Source: Streptomonospora sp. PA3 (GTDB taxonomy: Bacteria; Actinomycetota; Actinomycetes; Streptosporangiales; Streptosporangiaceae). From it: a stretch of DNA of 64,000 nt. The translations under genes were made by a program, and so were the position numbers. Below the pieces are notes generated by a model that had not been told where the DNA came from, made no database searches, and saw only the letters and a program-made list of their open reading frames with translations. Shown here in pieces: positions 8,525-18,617 of this stretch (positions are counted from its first letter, which is position 1; each line of letters starts with the position of its first letter). The DNA lies in the NCBI RefSeq assembly GCF_009728995.1, contig NZ_VTZW01000019.1, forward strand, positions 186,001-250,000, written 5' to 3'.

Positions 8525-9274
8525 CTACTCGTAGGGGTCGGGCGGGTTGTCGACCTCCTCCATGGACTCCACCTCGAACCGGTGGTCGCGGGCGTCCTGC
8601 ACAGGGCCCTCGGGAGGCTGCCAGGTGCCCTCGACCCGCCACCAGCTGTCCTCGGGCGGCTCGGGCCGGTTGGTGATCAGCACCCGGTTCACGATGGCGT
8701 CGGCCGCGCAGCAGGCCATCTGCAGCCGCGCCAGGTACCAGCCCTCTCCGTCGGGGTTGGGTACGGCGAAGCCGGTGAGGCGGATGGTGAGCCCTTCCAT
8801 GGTCCGCTTCTCGTCGGTCCACGCGCGCACGACGAACTCCTGGACCTTCATCTCGACCGGCCCCGACCCACCGGCGACCTCCTCAAAGTCCGCCCCCTCC
8901 CCGCCATCGCGCGGCGGCGCCGCCGTGGCGGCGTTCTCGGCGGTGTAGGAGCCCAGCGCCGGCGGCGCGACGACGAACACCGCCAGCACGGGCAGGAGCA
9001 GCAGCCAGGCGACGCGCGGTGCGCCGTGGCCGTGCCCGTCACCGGTGGAGCAGCAGGAGTCGGCCCCGGCTCCGTCGTCGCGCCCCGCCAGCGCCGAGCG
9101 CGCCTCTGCGGCGACCACGGCCGCGCCCAGTCCGATCAGCACGGCGCCCGCCGCGATCAGGAACGGGCGGAACCCCGGCTGCACGTAGTTCAGGTACAGG
9201 TCGCTGACCACGGTGCTGCTCAGCGCCCCCGCACCCAGCAGCGCCAGCACGATGCCCTGCGCGATCCTGTTCAC
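8525..9274 (-). CDS. TIGR03943 / DUF1980 membrane protein
   Basis: A 249-residue protein with two N-terminal hydrophobic segments (about 6-25 and 35-55), a short His/Cys-containing stretch (S-C-C-S-T-G-D-G-H-G-H-G) and a third segment near 85-105. A soluble C-terminal domain follows, with F-V-V-R-A-W-T, L-A-R-L-Q-M-A-C-C-A-A-D-A and N-P-P-D-P-Y-E. These match the family always paired with a DUF318-type permease. The GTG start overlaps the permease stop (GTGA), showing translational coupling. The His/Cys stretch suggests metal contact, but the substrate is unknown. I infer that the pair forms one transport complex. Confidence 0.85.
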   Translation of the reverse strand: MNRIAQGIVLALLGAGALSSTVVSDLYLNYVQPGFRPFLIAAGAVLIGLGAAVVAAEARSALAGRDDGAGADSCCSTGDGHGHGAPRVAWLLLLPVLAVFVVAPPALGSYTAENAATAAPPRDGGEGADFEEVAGGSGPVEMKVQEFVVRAWTDEKRTMEGLTIRLTGFAVPNPDGEGWYLARLQMACCAADAIVNRVLITNRPEPPEDSWWRVEGTWQPPEGPVQDARDHRFEVESMEEVDNPPDPYE

Positions 9275-10344
9275 AGCAGTACGCCTCCGATCACGAAGGT
9301 GAAGGCCAGAGCGGCCGCCAGCGTCAGCGGAACGAACCTGCGCACGAAGGACCAGCCGAACGTGCCGCCCTGCAAGGCGATCAGCTTGAGGTCCACCATC
9401 GGACCCACGACGAGGAACGCCAGCTTGGCGGTGGGCGAGAACTCGGTGAGGCTGACGGCGACGAACGCGTCGGCCTCGGAGCAGACCGACAGCACGATGG
9501 CGAACAGCGCGAGCACCAGCACCGAGACGACGGGCATGTCGGCGACGGCGGCCACCCACTCGCGCGGTACCACCACGTTGACGGTCGCAGCGGCGAGCGC
9601 CCCGACGACGAGGAAACCGCCGGCGTGCATCAGGTCGTGCACCATCGAGTCGCGGAACACCTGCCAGCGCGGCGCCTGCGGATCGTGGTGGGCGCCCGGC
9701 AGGCGCAGCCAGTCGGTGCGGCCCAGGCGCGCCCACACCCAGCCCACGACGACCGCGGTGCCGAACGAGGCCGCCAGGCGGGCCAGCACCATCTCGGGTT
9801 GCCCGGCGAAGGCGACCGCGGTGGCGGCCAGCACCACCGGGTTGATCGCCGGTGCGGCCAGCAGGAAGGTCAGCGCCGCCGCGGGTGCCACTCCCCGCCT
9901 GATCAGTCCGCCGGCGACCGGGACCGAGGCGCATTCGCAGCCCGGCAGCACCATGCCCGCCGCTCCGGCGGCGGGAACCGCCGCGAACGGGTTGGCGGGC
10001 ATGACCCGCCGGTAGAACGACGCGGGCACGAACGCGGTCAGCGCCCCGGAGAGCGCCACGCCGAACACCAGGAACGGCAGCGCCTGCAGGCTGATGGCGG
10101 TGAAGACGGTGGCCCAGGCCAGGAACGCCTCGCCGGCCAACCGGTCCGACAGCCAGGCGTTGCCCGCGACCAGCGCGAGGGTGAACAGCGCGAACCCCCA
10201 CACCGTCGCCAGGCGGCGCGGCCCGCGGGGCCGCCCCCATTCGGGCGGGGGCAGAGCGCCGTCGGGCTCGTCCCAGCCGGTGGCCAGGGAATCGCCCAGG
10301 GATGCGTGTGCGGCGGGGGCGGGGCCCGCCGGGCGTTCGGGCAC
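9271..10344 (-). CDS. DUF318-family permease
   Basis: A 357-residue permease with about eight hydrophobic segments after a polar 45-residue N-terminus. The family signature P-G-C-E-C-A-S-V-P-V-A-G-G lies near residue 133 and L-L-A-A-P-A-I-N-P-V near 162; V-C-S-E-A-D-A-F-V-A lies near 290. Relatives include ArsP and permeases repressed by zinc in actinobacteria. Its partner gene follows with a GTGA overlap. A box-like sequence about 80 bp upstream hints at metal control. An arsenic-export role is possible, but no ars genes are near. Confidence 0.88.
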   Translation of the reverse strand: MPERPAGPAPAAHASLGDSLATGWDEPDGALPPPEWGRPRGPRRLATVWGFALFTLALVAGNAWLSDRLAGEAFLAWATVFTAISLQALPFLVFGVALSGALTAFVPASFYRRVMPANPFAAVPAAGAAGMVLPGCECASVPVAGGLIRRGVAPAAALTFLLAAPAINPVVLAATAVAFAGQPEMVLARLAASFGTAVVVGWVWARLGRTDWLRLPGAHHDPQAPRWQVFRDSMVHDLMHAGGFLVVGALAAATVNVVVPREWVAAVADMPVVSVLVLALFAIVLSVCSEADAFVAVSLTEFSPTAKLAFLVVGPMVDLKLIALQGGTFGWSFVRRFVPLTLAAALAFTFVIGGVLL

Positions 10345-10423
10345 GCTGGTACTCCGTGCGGCTCGCTGGTGGCTCCCGCCGCGGGAGCGGCGGCGGGGGT
10401 CGAAGGATCCCGAGCATAGTACC

Positions 10424-10438
10424 GGTAACGGTTTTCAT
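10424..10438 (-). promoter_or_regulatory. Possible Zur-type metal box
   Basis: The minus strand reads ATGAAAACCGTTACC, which keeps the TGAAAAC half of actinobacterial Zur boxes but has only a weak second half. It sits 80-94 bp upstream of the permease ATG, in the AT-richest part of the gap, and could act on ynfA too. Tentative. Confidence 0.35.
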
Positions 10439-10549
10439 CCCGCTCGCCGAATCCGCAACCGCCACACGCATGGCCGCCCCGTACCGTGAAAACCGTCCGC
10501 GCCGAGGGCCGCCCGGCCCGACCGAGCCGACCGTCAACGAAGGAACCGC

Positions 10550-10885
10550 GTGCTGACTGCGAAATCGATCCTGCTGTTCGTCCTGGCCGCGCTGTGCGAG
10601 ATCGGCGGAGCCTGGCTGGTGTGGCAGGGGGTCCGCGAGCACCGCGGCCTGCTGTGGGCCGGAGCCGGCGTGCTGGCGCTGGGCCTCTACGGCTTCGTGG
10701 CCACCCTCCAGCCCGACGCCCACTTCGGCCGCGTGCTGGCGGCCTACGGCGGGGTGTTCGTCGCCGGATCACTGGCCTGGGGCATGGCCGTCGACGGCTT
10801 CCGCCCCGACCGCTTCGACATCCTCGGCGCCGCGATCTGCCTGGCCGGAGTCGCCGTCATCATGTACGCCCCCCGCGGCGGATGA
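10550..10885 (+). CDS. YnfA / UPF0060 family membrane protein
   Basis: A 111-residue protein with four hydrophobic helices, typical of the UPF0060 (YnfA) family, which resembles small multidrug resistance pumps. Visible signatures are [12 protein letters not shown] near residue 14, Y-G-F-V-A-T-L-Q-P near 46, A-A-Y-G-G-V-F-V near 64 and [14 protein letters not shown] near 77. Start is GTG 10550, preceded by AAGGA. It is divergent from the permease gene; a shared control region is possible. Function of the family in actinomycetes is not established. Confidence 0.9.
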   Translation: MLTAKSILLFVLAALCEIGGAWLVWQGVREHRGLLWAGAGVLALGLYGFVATLQPDAHFGRVLAAYGGVFVAGSLAWGMAVDGFRPDRFDILGAAICLAGVAVIMYAPRGG

Positions 10886-10938
10886 GGCACCGGCCGCCGG
10901 GCCCGGCCGTGCCCGCGCACGACGGCGGGAGCGTCTCG

Positions 10939-11044
10939 GCCGCACGGGTACGAGAAGGCTCCGGCCGGCTCCGGGCGGTCGCGCACGTGCAGCCGCACGG
11001 GTACGAGAAGGCTCCGGCCGGCTCCGGGCGGTCGCGCACGTGCA
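10939..11044. repeat. 53-bp tandem duplication
   Basis: Two back-to-back copies of a 53-bp unit (10939-10991 and 10992-11044), identical as far as I can read. Each carries the left arm of a 22-bp inverted repeat whose right arm occurs once, at 11046-11067. Confidence 0.9.
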
Positions 11045-11067
11045 GCCGCCCGGAGCCGGCCGGAGCC
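11010..11067. terminator. Perfect 22-bp hairpin between convergent ynfA and helicase genes
   Basis: 11010-11031 is the exact reverse complement of 11046-11067, with a 14-base loop that contains GCACGTGC. It lies between two converging genes and probably ends transcription from both sides, although no T-run follows. The same left arm is present a second time at 10957-10978. Confidence 0.7.
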
Positions 11068-11085
11068 GATCAGGGTGTCTTAGCC

Positions 11086-12453
11086 CTAGCTCCGCGGGGC
11101 GGAGGTGTTCGGGCGGTCGCTTCGGTGGGGCTTGCGGGGGCGGGAGTCGCCGGTGCGGCGGTCGCCGTGCTGCCCGCGGTGGCGCGGGGGTCCGCCGCGC
11201 CGCCGGGCGCCCGGGCCGCCGCGGCCCCGCCCGCCGCGCGGGCGCTCGGGCTCGGGCGGCTCGACCCACGGCTCCCACGACGGCTCGCGGGCGCCGGTGA
11301 CCTCGCTCAGCAGCTCGTCGCCGGGGTTGACCAGGTGCTGCTCGGCCCGGACGCCAGCGGCGCCGAGCAGGCTCCGGGCCATGCGCCGCTGGTTGGGCGC
11401 CACCAGCGAGACCACGCGGCCCGACTCCCCGGCGCGGGCGGTGCGGCCGCCGCGGTGCAGGTAGTCCTTGTGCCCGGTGGGCAGATCGACGTTGACGACC
11501 AGGTCGATGCCGTCGACGTGGATACCGCGCGCGGCGACGTCGGTGGCGACCAGCGCCTGCACGCGGCCCTCGCGGAACTTGGCCAGGGTCTTGGTGCGCA
11601 CGCTCTGCGACTTGCCGCCGTGCAGCGCCGCGGCGGGCACTCCGGCGGCCACCAGCTGCTCGCTGATCGAGTCGGCGCGGTGCTTGCTGCGCACGAACAG
11701 CAGGGTGCGGCCCTCGCGCGCCGCGATCTGGGTGACGATGCGGTTCTTGTCCCGCGGCAGCACCTTGAGCAGGTGGTGCTCCATCGTGGTGACGTGGGAG
11801 ACCGGAGGGTCGACCGAGTGGGTGGCGGGGTCGTTCATGTAGCGGCGCACGAGCTTGTCGACGTCGCCGTCGAGCGTGGCCGAGAACAGCAGGGTCTGCC
11901 CGCCGGTGGGGACCTGGTCGAGCAGTTCGCTGACCTGCGGCATGAAGCCCATGTCGCACATCTGGTCGGCCTCGTCGAGCACGCTCAGCTCGACGTCGCC
12001 GAGGTCGCAGGCGCCCTGCTCGATCAGGTCGGTCAGCCGCCCGGGGGTGGCGACCAGGATCTCCACGCCGCGGCGCAGCTCGTTGATCTGGCGGGTGTAG
12101 GAGCTGCCGCCCACGACGTCGCCGATGCGCACGCCCATGGGGCGGCCGTAGGCGAGGAGTGCGTCGCGCACCTGCTGGGCGAGTTCGCGGGTGGGCACGA
12201 GCACCAGGCCGCGGGGGCGGCGGGATGCGGCGCGGCGGTCAGCGGAGCGAACGAGCATCGGAAGCCCGTACGCGAGAGTCTTGCCCGATCCCGTGCGGCC
12301 GCAGCCGAGCACGTCGCGGCCTGCCAGCGCATCGGGGATGGCGGCGGCCTGGATCGGGAACGGCGTGGTGACGCCGTTCTGCGCGAGCTTGTCGACGACC
12401 TTCTCGGGGAGTCCGAGACCGTCGAAGCCCGGGCATGCGGCAATATCCGTCAA
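11086..12453 (-). CDS. DEAD-box ATP-dependent RNA helicase
   Basis: Unwinds RNA duplexes, probably in ribosome assembly or mRNA turnover. Motifs in order: Q-motif F-P-I-Q-A-A-A-I-P, motif I G-R-T-G-S-G-K-T, P-T-R-E-L-A, T-P-G-R, L-D-E-A-D-Q-M, S-A-T-L, V-A-T-D-V-A-A-R-G-I, and motif VI as H-R-G-G-R-T-A-R-A-G. Motif VI has Gly and Ala where most members have Ile/Val and Gly. The C-terminus is a long Arg/Gly/Pro-rich tail, an RNA-binding type. I prefer TTG 12453, preceded by GAGGAAGG, because it gives the plausible N-terminus (M)-T-D-I-A-A-C-P-G-F. A GTG at 12606 would add 51 unrelated residues. Confidence 0.9.
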   Translation of the reverse strand: MTDIAACPGFDGLGLPEKVVDKLAQNGVTTPFPIQAAAIPDALAGRDVLGCGRTGSGKTLAYGLPMLVRSADRRAASRRPRGLVLVPTRELAQQVRDALLAYGRPMGVRIGDVVGGSSYTRQINELRRGVEILVATPGRLTDLIEQGACDLGDVELSVLDEADQMCDMGFMPQVSELLDQVPTGGQTLLFSATLDGDVDKLVRRYMNDPATHSVDPPVSHVTTMEHHLLKVLPRDKNRIVTQIAAREGRTLLFVRSKHRADSISEQLVAAGVPAAALHGGKSQSVRTKTLAKFREGRVQALVATDVAARGIHVDGIDLVVNVDLPTGHKDYLHRGGRTARAGESGRVVSLVAPNQRRMARSLLGAAGVRAEQHLVNPGDELLSEVTGAREPSWEPWVEPPEPERPRGGRGRGGPGARRRGGPPRHRGQHGDRRTGDSRPRKPHRSDRPNTSAPRS

Positions 12454-12703
12454 GTGACGTAAACCTTCCTCATCGATCGGCTGCGTTTCGAGGAAGGCCC
12501 CGCGGCCATGGCGGAGAGATCGCCCAAACGCGCCGGATAACGCGACGCGGGAACCCGTCGAGGTCCCCGGTGCCAGACGGCCCGGCGCGCCGGATGCGCG
12601 CAGCACGGAACGACCGCCTTGTGCAGCGTACTAGACCCCGCCTGCAACCCGTGCACCATGCGTGGTGTTCCCGCGGTGATCCCCCTCCCACTCCGCGGGC
12701 TCC

Positions 12704-12735
12704 CGCGCCGCCGGGGGCCGCGTCCCGGCGGCGCG
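12704..12735 (-). terminator. Terminator hairpin after the enoyl-CoA hydratase gene
   Basis: A perfect 12-bp stem (CGCGCCGCCGGG / CCCGGCGGCGCG) with an 8-base loop begins six bases after the stop codon on the minus strand. No T-run. Confidence 0.65.
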
Positions 12736-12741
12736 GCCGCT

Positions 12742-13560
12742 TCAGCCGCGGGCGTCCTGAGCGGCCAGCGCCCTGAGCCGGGCGGCCTGTGCGCGCCGCT
12801 CGGCGGCGGACTGCTCCTCCAGGGTGCGGCCGGGCGCGCCCTGCAGCAGCTCCTTGGTGGCGGCGGCCGCCTCGCGGGGAACCGCCAGCAGCGCGGCGAC
12901 GAGGTCGTCCACGGCGCCCTCCAACTGGCCGCTCTCGACGACCAGCTCGGCCAGGCGCAACTCGCGGGCCTCGGCGGCGGAGACCGTGCGCGCGGTCAGG
13001 CACAGTTCCATGGCGCGGTTGGGGCCCACCAGGTCGACCAGCGGCTTGGTGCCGGTCAGGTCGGGCACGAGCCCGAGCGCGGGCTCCTTCATGCACAGCT
13101 GCGCGTCGTCGGCGAGGATGCGCAGGTCGCAGGAGAGGGCCAGTTGGAAACCCGCACCGATGGCGTGGCCGCGGACGGCGGCCACCGAGACGACGTCGGG
13201 CCGGCGCAGCCAGCGGAACCCCTCCTGGTAGTGGGCGATGAGGGCGTCCAGTTCGGCGTCGTCGGCGCTGCCGTCGGCGATGCGGTCGGTCAGGGAGACC
13301 TCGCCCTCGATCCCGCCGGGGCGGAACATGTTCAGATCGATGCCCGAAGAGAACGAGGAGCCTTCACCCGTAACGATGACAATACGGACAGACTCGGGCA
13401 GGGTCTGGCCGACATGGGCCAGTGCCTCCCAGGTACGTCCCGTCATCGCGTTGCGACGCTCGGGACGCGCCAGCGTCACCGTGGCGACCTCGCCGGTCAC
13501 CGACAGCCGCAGTCCCGCCGCCTCCAGGTCGCCGTCGGCGGACCCGCCCGCTCCTGCCAT
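12742..13560 (-). CDS. Enoyl-CoA hydratase/isomerase family protein
   Basis: A 272-residue crotonase-fold protein. It has the N-terminal R-P-E-R-R-N-A-M segment, the oxyanion-hole pieces S-S-G-I-D-L near residue 75 and G-H-A-I-G-A-G-F-Q-L near 125, and E-P-A-L-G-L-V-P-D near 155. Asp/Glu positions look compatible with hydratase activity, but the acyl substrate cannot be told. ATG 13560 has GGAGG five bases upstream; a GTG two codons earlier is less likely. It is monocistronic, with its own terminator, and is separated from the HTH gene by repeat element A. Confidence 0.85.
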   Translation of the reverse strand: MAGAGGSADGDLEAAGLRLSVTGEVATVTLARPERRNAMTGRTWEALAHVGQTLPESVRIVIVTGEGSSFSSGIDLNMFRPGGIEGEVSLTDRIADGSADDAELDALIAHYQEGFRWLRRPDVVSVAAVRGHAIGAGFQLALSCDLRILADDAQLCMKEPALGLVPDLTGTKPLVDLVGPNRAMELCLTARTVSAAEARELRLAELVVESGQLEGAVDDLVAALLAVPREAAAATKELLQGAPGRTLEEQSAAERRAQAARLRALAAQDARG

Positions 13561-13710
13561 GTGCACCTCCGCAGCTCGTCGCGCCCGTGCGGCGGGCGCC
13601 TCCGGTACCGTCCGCCCACCTTAGAGCCGCCGGCGCGACCCGCGGCCGCGAGGGTGGACGCCAGGCGGGCGACGGGCGGGAAGGGGGCGACGCGCAGCGT
13701 CGCCGTAGGG

Positions 13711-13989
13711 CGTGTTCAAGAACGGCGGGGGCGCCGCTTTGCAGGAACCCGCCGGGTATCACCTGGGGCGGCCGCTATCGGGGCTGCGGCAATGGGCGCG
13801 CCCCGCGGAGCGCGGTCGCAGCTTGCCGCCGAGCGCACGCGGTTCTTCCCAGGCGGAGCCGCACCATCGGTGGCGGGCCTCCGGCGCGAACGTACACCGT
13901 GGGCTCGGCGGCAAGCCGGCGCACAGCGCTACGCGCATCACAGGCCCATTGCCGCAACCACTGTGGTGACCGACCTTCTTAAACAGGAC
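13711..13989. repeat. Intergenic long inverted-repeat element, copy A
   Basis: A roughly 280-bp element whose two halves are imperfect reverse complements. The ends read GTGTTCAAGAACGG (left) and, on the opposite strand, CTGTTTAAGAAGG (right). Inside, 13785-13796 pairs exactly with 13945-13956, and 13821-13834 with 13903-13916. Both sides are flanked by TAGGGCG (13706-13712 and 13991-13997), like a target-site duplication. Related copies lie at 38265 and 46259. No transposase is encoded, so it looks like a MITE or structural repeat. Related GC-rich arm fragments surround it (13650-13705 and 13997-14055). Confidence 0.8.
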
Positions 13990-13997
13990 TTAGGGCG

Positions 13998-14260
13998 GCG
14001 GGCGACGGGCCGGAAGAGGGCGACGCGCAGCGTCACCGTTGGGGTGGTGGGGGGTGCTCTCCGCGGACGCCTTGGAAGAAGCCGAGGCATTCCCATGCGG
14101 TCCCGCCGGGGCCGGGGCAGGCCCGTTTCGCGATCTGCGGGAACGCGATGTGCGGTGCAAGGCGCCGCGCGGAGAGCTGTACCACTGCGCCGGGGGTTCC
14201 GGCCGGTCACAGGCGCGCTTGCCGTCCGAAAGGGGTGTCGGAGGGCAGCGGCGGGCGGCC
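13998..14260. other. Repeat fragment and otherwise empty intergenic DNA
   Basis: The first 55 bases resemble, in inverted orientation, the arm of repeat copy B (the CCCAACGG-GACGC segment). The rest holds no recognisable gene, hairpin or RNA. Short ORFs here have no database-like features that I can see. Confidence 0.4.
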
Positions 14261-14467
14261 TCAGCCGCGGCGGGTGGCGCCTCCGCGGCCGCGGAGGGTG
14301 ACGCCGGCCTCGGTCAGCAGCCGGTGCACGAAGCCGTAGGACCGGCCGGTGGCTGCCGCAAGGGAACGGATGCTCTCTCCTTCGTCGTAGCGTCTTTTGA
14401 GTTCGCTCGCCAGTTCCGAACGTTCGGTGCCGGTCACGCGGGTGCCCTTTTTCAGGGTCTCGGCCAC
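14261..14467 (-). CDS. Small helix-turn-helix protein
   Basis: A 68-residue protein, conserved as I recall it across actinobacteria: M-A-E-T-L-K-K-G-T-R-V-T-G at the start, then a Trp-free HTH, S-I-R-S-L-A-A-A-T-G-R-S-Y-G-F-V-H-R, and the basic end G-V-T-L-R-G-R-G-G-A-T. The G-R-S-Y-G-F-V-H-R-L-L segment is the recognition helix. It is small enough to be a single DNA-binding domain without an effector domain. Nucleoid or transcription regulator role is inferred; its target is unknown. It stands alone between repeat element A and the ABC-F gene. Confidence 0.85.
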   Translation of the reverse strand: MAETLKKGTRVTGTERSELASELKRRYDEGESIRSLAAATGRSYGFVHRLLTEAGVTLRGRGGATRRG

Positions 14468-14679
14468 AGCTTCCTCCCATTCTCACGGGTGATCAACGCG
14501 ACATTGAATGCCCATGATCAGCCATGCGGAAGCCGGTGGCTACCCGTCGCCGACGCAGCGGGGTCGCCCCGGCGCGCTGCGCGCCTTTCGGACAGCACCT
14601 AACCCAGACCGCAATTCCGGGGACGTCAACCGGCGCAGCCGGAGCGCGTCGCCCTCGCAAGCTCAGCAGGCGGCCCAGC

Positions 14680-16278
<1,599 letters not shown>

Positions 16279-16458
16279 GGCGGCGGTGAACCTTCTGCGG
16301 GCAGGGGGCGCGGACGGGGCGGACGACCAGCGAGGCGCGGCGGGGACCGGCCGGGCGCGGCTCGGCGGAGCCCGCGCGGGATCGGACGCACCCGCCCACA
16401 CTAGTGCCCGAGCAGAGCAACGTGCGCTGCAGCGGCCTTGTTCCCCCGCCCGCGCCGC

Positions 16459-17844
16459 CTACCCCTGCGCGGAGCCGCTTTCGCCGGCGCCGGAGTCGGC
16501 GCGCGATGTCGGCGATGCGGCACCGGTCCCGCCGGTCTCCCGGTCGGCCGCGCCCGACTGCTGCGATCGGCCCGGCTCGCCCGACGAGGACCGCGCGGCC
16601 CTGCCGCCCTGCCCGGCGGAGTCGTCGCCCGAGGCGACCTCGCTGGGCCTGCCGCCGGGGCTCGCGAAGCGCCCGGTCTCGGCCGCCTGGGCGAGCGGGC
16701 GGTTGCGCAGCAGCGCCGCCAGTACGGCCACGATCGGGGTGGCCAGGAACATCCCGGCGATGCCGCCGAGGATCCCGCCGACGGTGATGACCAGCAGCAC
16801 CACCGCCGAAGGCAGCTCCAGCGCCTTGCCGTAGACGCGCGGCGCGAAGACGTGGCTCTCCAGCTGCTGGACCACGATCACCACCGCGACCACCGCCACG
16901 GCGATGAGCCAGCCCTGGGTGACCAGGGCGACCATGGCCGCCAGCAGACCGGTCAAAAACGCGCCGATGACCGGCAGGAACGCGCCTACGAAGGTGAGCA
17001 CGATCAGCGGGATGGCCAGCGCCGGGTCGATCAGGAAGACGAGGAAGAGGCCGATGCCCACCGCGTCGATGAGCCCGACCAGCGCCACGCCGCGCACGTA
17101 GCGGCCCATCACGCCGTAGGAGATCTCGGTGGCGGCCTTGATGGAGGGGCGCGTCTGGCGGGGGAACAGCGAGCGCACCCACTCCATGAGCAGGTCGCCG
17201 GAGTGCACGAAGTAGACGGTCAGCACGATGATGAGGATGACGCCGAGCAGGATCTCCAGCACGGTGGTGCCGGCCACCCAGGCCTGGCTGACCCACTGCG
17301 ACCAGTTCTCCTGCATGCGCGAGCGCAGTTCGCGCTCGATCGCCTCGATCGCGGTGGAGGCCAGATCGGGGTTGAGCCCGAAGGTCTGCAGGTAGCTCGG
17401 CAGGTCGTCGACCGCCTGCTGCACGCTGTCGACCAGGCCGGAGAAGCCGGAGATGGCGGGCTGGACGATCAGCGTGACGACCCCGGCCAGCAGGATCAGC
17501 GCCCCTACGCAGGTGATGGCCGTGGAGGTGCCCCTGCCTAATCCGTTGCGCCGGAGCCAGTTGGCGGGCGGCGCGAGCAGCGCGGTGACGAAGACCGCCA
17601 GGATCACCGGGATGGTCACGACCCGGATGTAGACGAGGCCGTAGAGGACGAGGCCCACGACGACGCCGATCAGAAGCAGCCGCCAGGCCACGTTGCCCGC
17701 GCGCACCAGCATGCCGTCCGGCTCCGCCGGGGGCTCCTCGGATCCGGTTTCGGGAGCGGCGCCGGCCTGCGGCTCGTCGGACTCGGCGCGCGGCCTGCGC
17801 CTCCGGGTGAGCAGCGACCACTCCCACGGCCGTGTCAATCGCAC
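16459..17844 (-). CDS. AI-2E family transporter, second copy
   Basis: A 461-residue paralogue of the protein at 4191-5345. A polar N-terminus (1-48) is followed by hydrophobic segments near 50-95 and 105-130, a soluble loop (130-195), then the C-terminal membrane part with P-V-I-G-A-F-L-T-G near 305 and Q-Q-L-E-S-H-V-F-A-P-R-V-Y-G-K near 345. The last 65 residues are hydrophilic, Ser/Gly/Ala-rich and apparently disordered, a tail that the first copy lacks. GTG start at 17844. Monocistronic between yccF-like and ABC-F genes. The transported compound is unknown. Confidence 0.87.
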   Translation of the reverse strand: MRLTRPWEWSLLTRRRRPRAESDEPQAGAAPETGSEEPPAEPDGMLVRAGNVAWRLLLIGVVVGLVLYGLVYIRVVTIPVILAVFVTALLAPPANWLRRNGLGRGTSTAITCVGALILLAGVVTLIVQPAISGFSGLVDSVQQAVDDLPSYLQTFGLNPDLASTAIEAIERELRSRMQENWSQWVSQAWVAGTTVLEILLGVILIIVLTVYFVHSGDLLMEWVRSLFPRQTRPSIKAATEISYGVMGRYVRGVALVGLIDAVGIGLFLVFLIDPALAIPLIVLTFVGAFLPVIGAFLTGLLAAMVALVTQGWLIAVAVVAVVIVVQQLESHVFAPRVYGKALELPSAVVLLVITVGGILGGIAGMFLATPIVAVLAALLRNRPLAQAAETGRFASPGGRPSEVASGDDSAGQGGRAARSSSGEPGRSQQSGAADRETGGTGAASPTSRADSGAGESGSAQG

Positions 17845-17968
17845 GTCTTCCCCCTACTTCCGCTTCCTTGGCGAGTCGCCTCCCCGACCGCCCCGCGCCT
17901 GGGCCCGATCAGCCGAAGCTACCGCATCGGCGGGCGTTTGAACCGTGGTCGTGCGCTGCACTTCGGCA

Positions 17969-18388
17969 TCAGAACCGCCACGGGTCGCGCGGGCCGTCCG
18001 AAGGCACGATCTCGTTGCCGAATGGCGCCAGCGCGACGGGGATCATCTTCAGCGACGCCCACGCCAGCGGGATGCCGATGACGGTCACCGCCAGGCCGAC
18101 GGCGGTGGCGATGTGGCCCAGCGCCAGCCACCACCCGGCGACGATCAGCCAGACGACGTTGAGCAGGGTGCTGGCCCCTCCCGAGCCCGGCCTGCGGGCG
18201 AGTTCCCGACCGAAGGGCCACAGCGCGTAGGCGGCCATCCGGAAGGACGCGACGCCGAAGGGGATCGTGATGACCAGGAGGCAGCACACCACGCCGGCCA
18301 GGACGTAGCCCAGCGCCAGCCACAACCCGGCCACGACCAGCCAGACGACGTTGAGAAGCAGTCGGAGCAGTTCCACTGCGGTTCGCAT
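17969..18388 (-). CDS. YccF domain membrane protein
   Basis: A 139-residue protein with two repeated YccF modules. Each has L-L-N-V-V-W-L-(V/I)-V-A-G-x-W-L-A-L-G-(Y/H) (near residues 12 and 75), then an I-T-I-P-F-G or V-I-G-I-P-L-A turn. About four hydrophobic helices. Such proteins sit in the cytoplasmic membrane; their function is unknown. ATG 18388 begins the conserved part; the ORF is open 78 bases further upstream, but that part is low-complexity. Confidence 0.87.
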   Translation of the reverse strand: MRTAVELLRLLLNVVWLVVAGLWLALGYVLAGVVCCLLVITIPFGVASFRMAAYALWPFGRELARRPGSGGASTLLNVVWLIVAGWWLALGHIATAVGLAVTVIGIPLAWASLKMIPVALAPFGNEIVPSDGPRDPWRF

Positions 18389-18617
18389 CCCTTTCCGATC
18401 GCATCGTGCGGCCGCCCGGGCGGCCGGAGGCGGGTGCCCTCTACCCGCATACGACGGTCCTTGCACGGCCCCTGTTCCGCGCCGCCACCCCGAATCCTCC
18501 CCTAGGGGCCGCCCGCGGGAGGCCCCGCGCGGGTGTCCGCCGGACGTGCCCGCAGGTGAGCGGGGCGATCGGCGGCGCGCGGGCCGATCGGTTTGGGGTG
18601 CGGGCGGGCGGGCGCGT

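Noticed and set aside
10886-11085. CRISPR-like array at the 53-bp repeat
   Set aside because: Only two units with no variable spacers and a hairpin structure; a tandem duplication, not a CRISPR.
12470-13096. 208-codon minus-strand frame overlapping the hydratase gene
   Set aside because: Different frame of the crotonase gene plus upstream non-coding sequence; no domain.
13938-14486. 182-codon minus-strand frame and several plus-strand frames over repeat A and the HTH gene
   Set aside because: They run across the inverted repeat and antisense to the HTH gene; composition is not protein-like.
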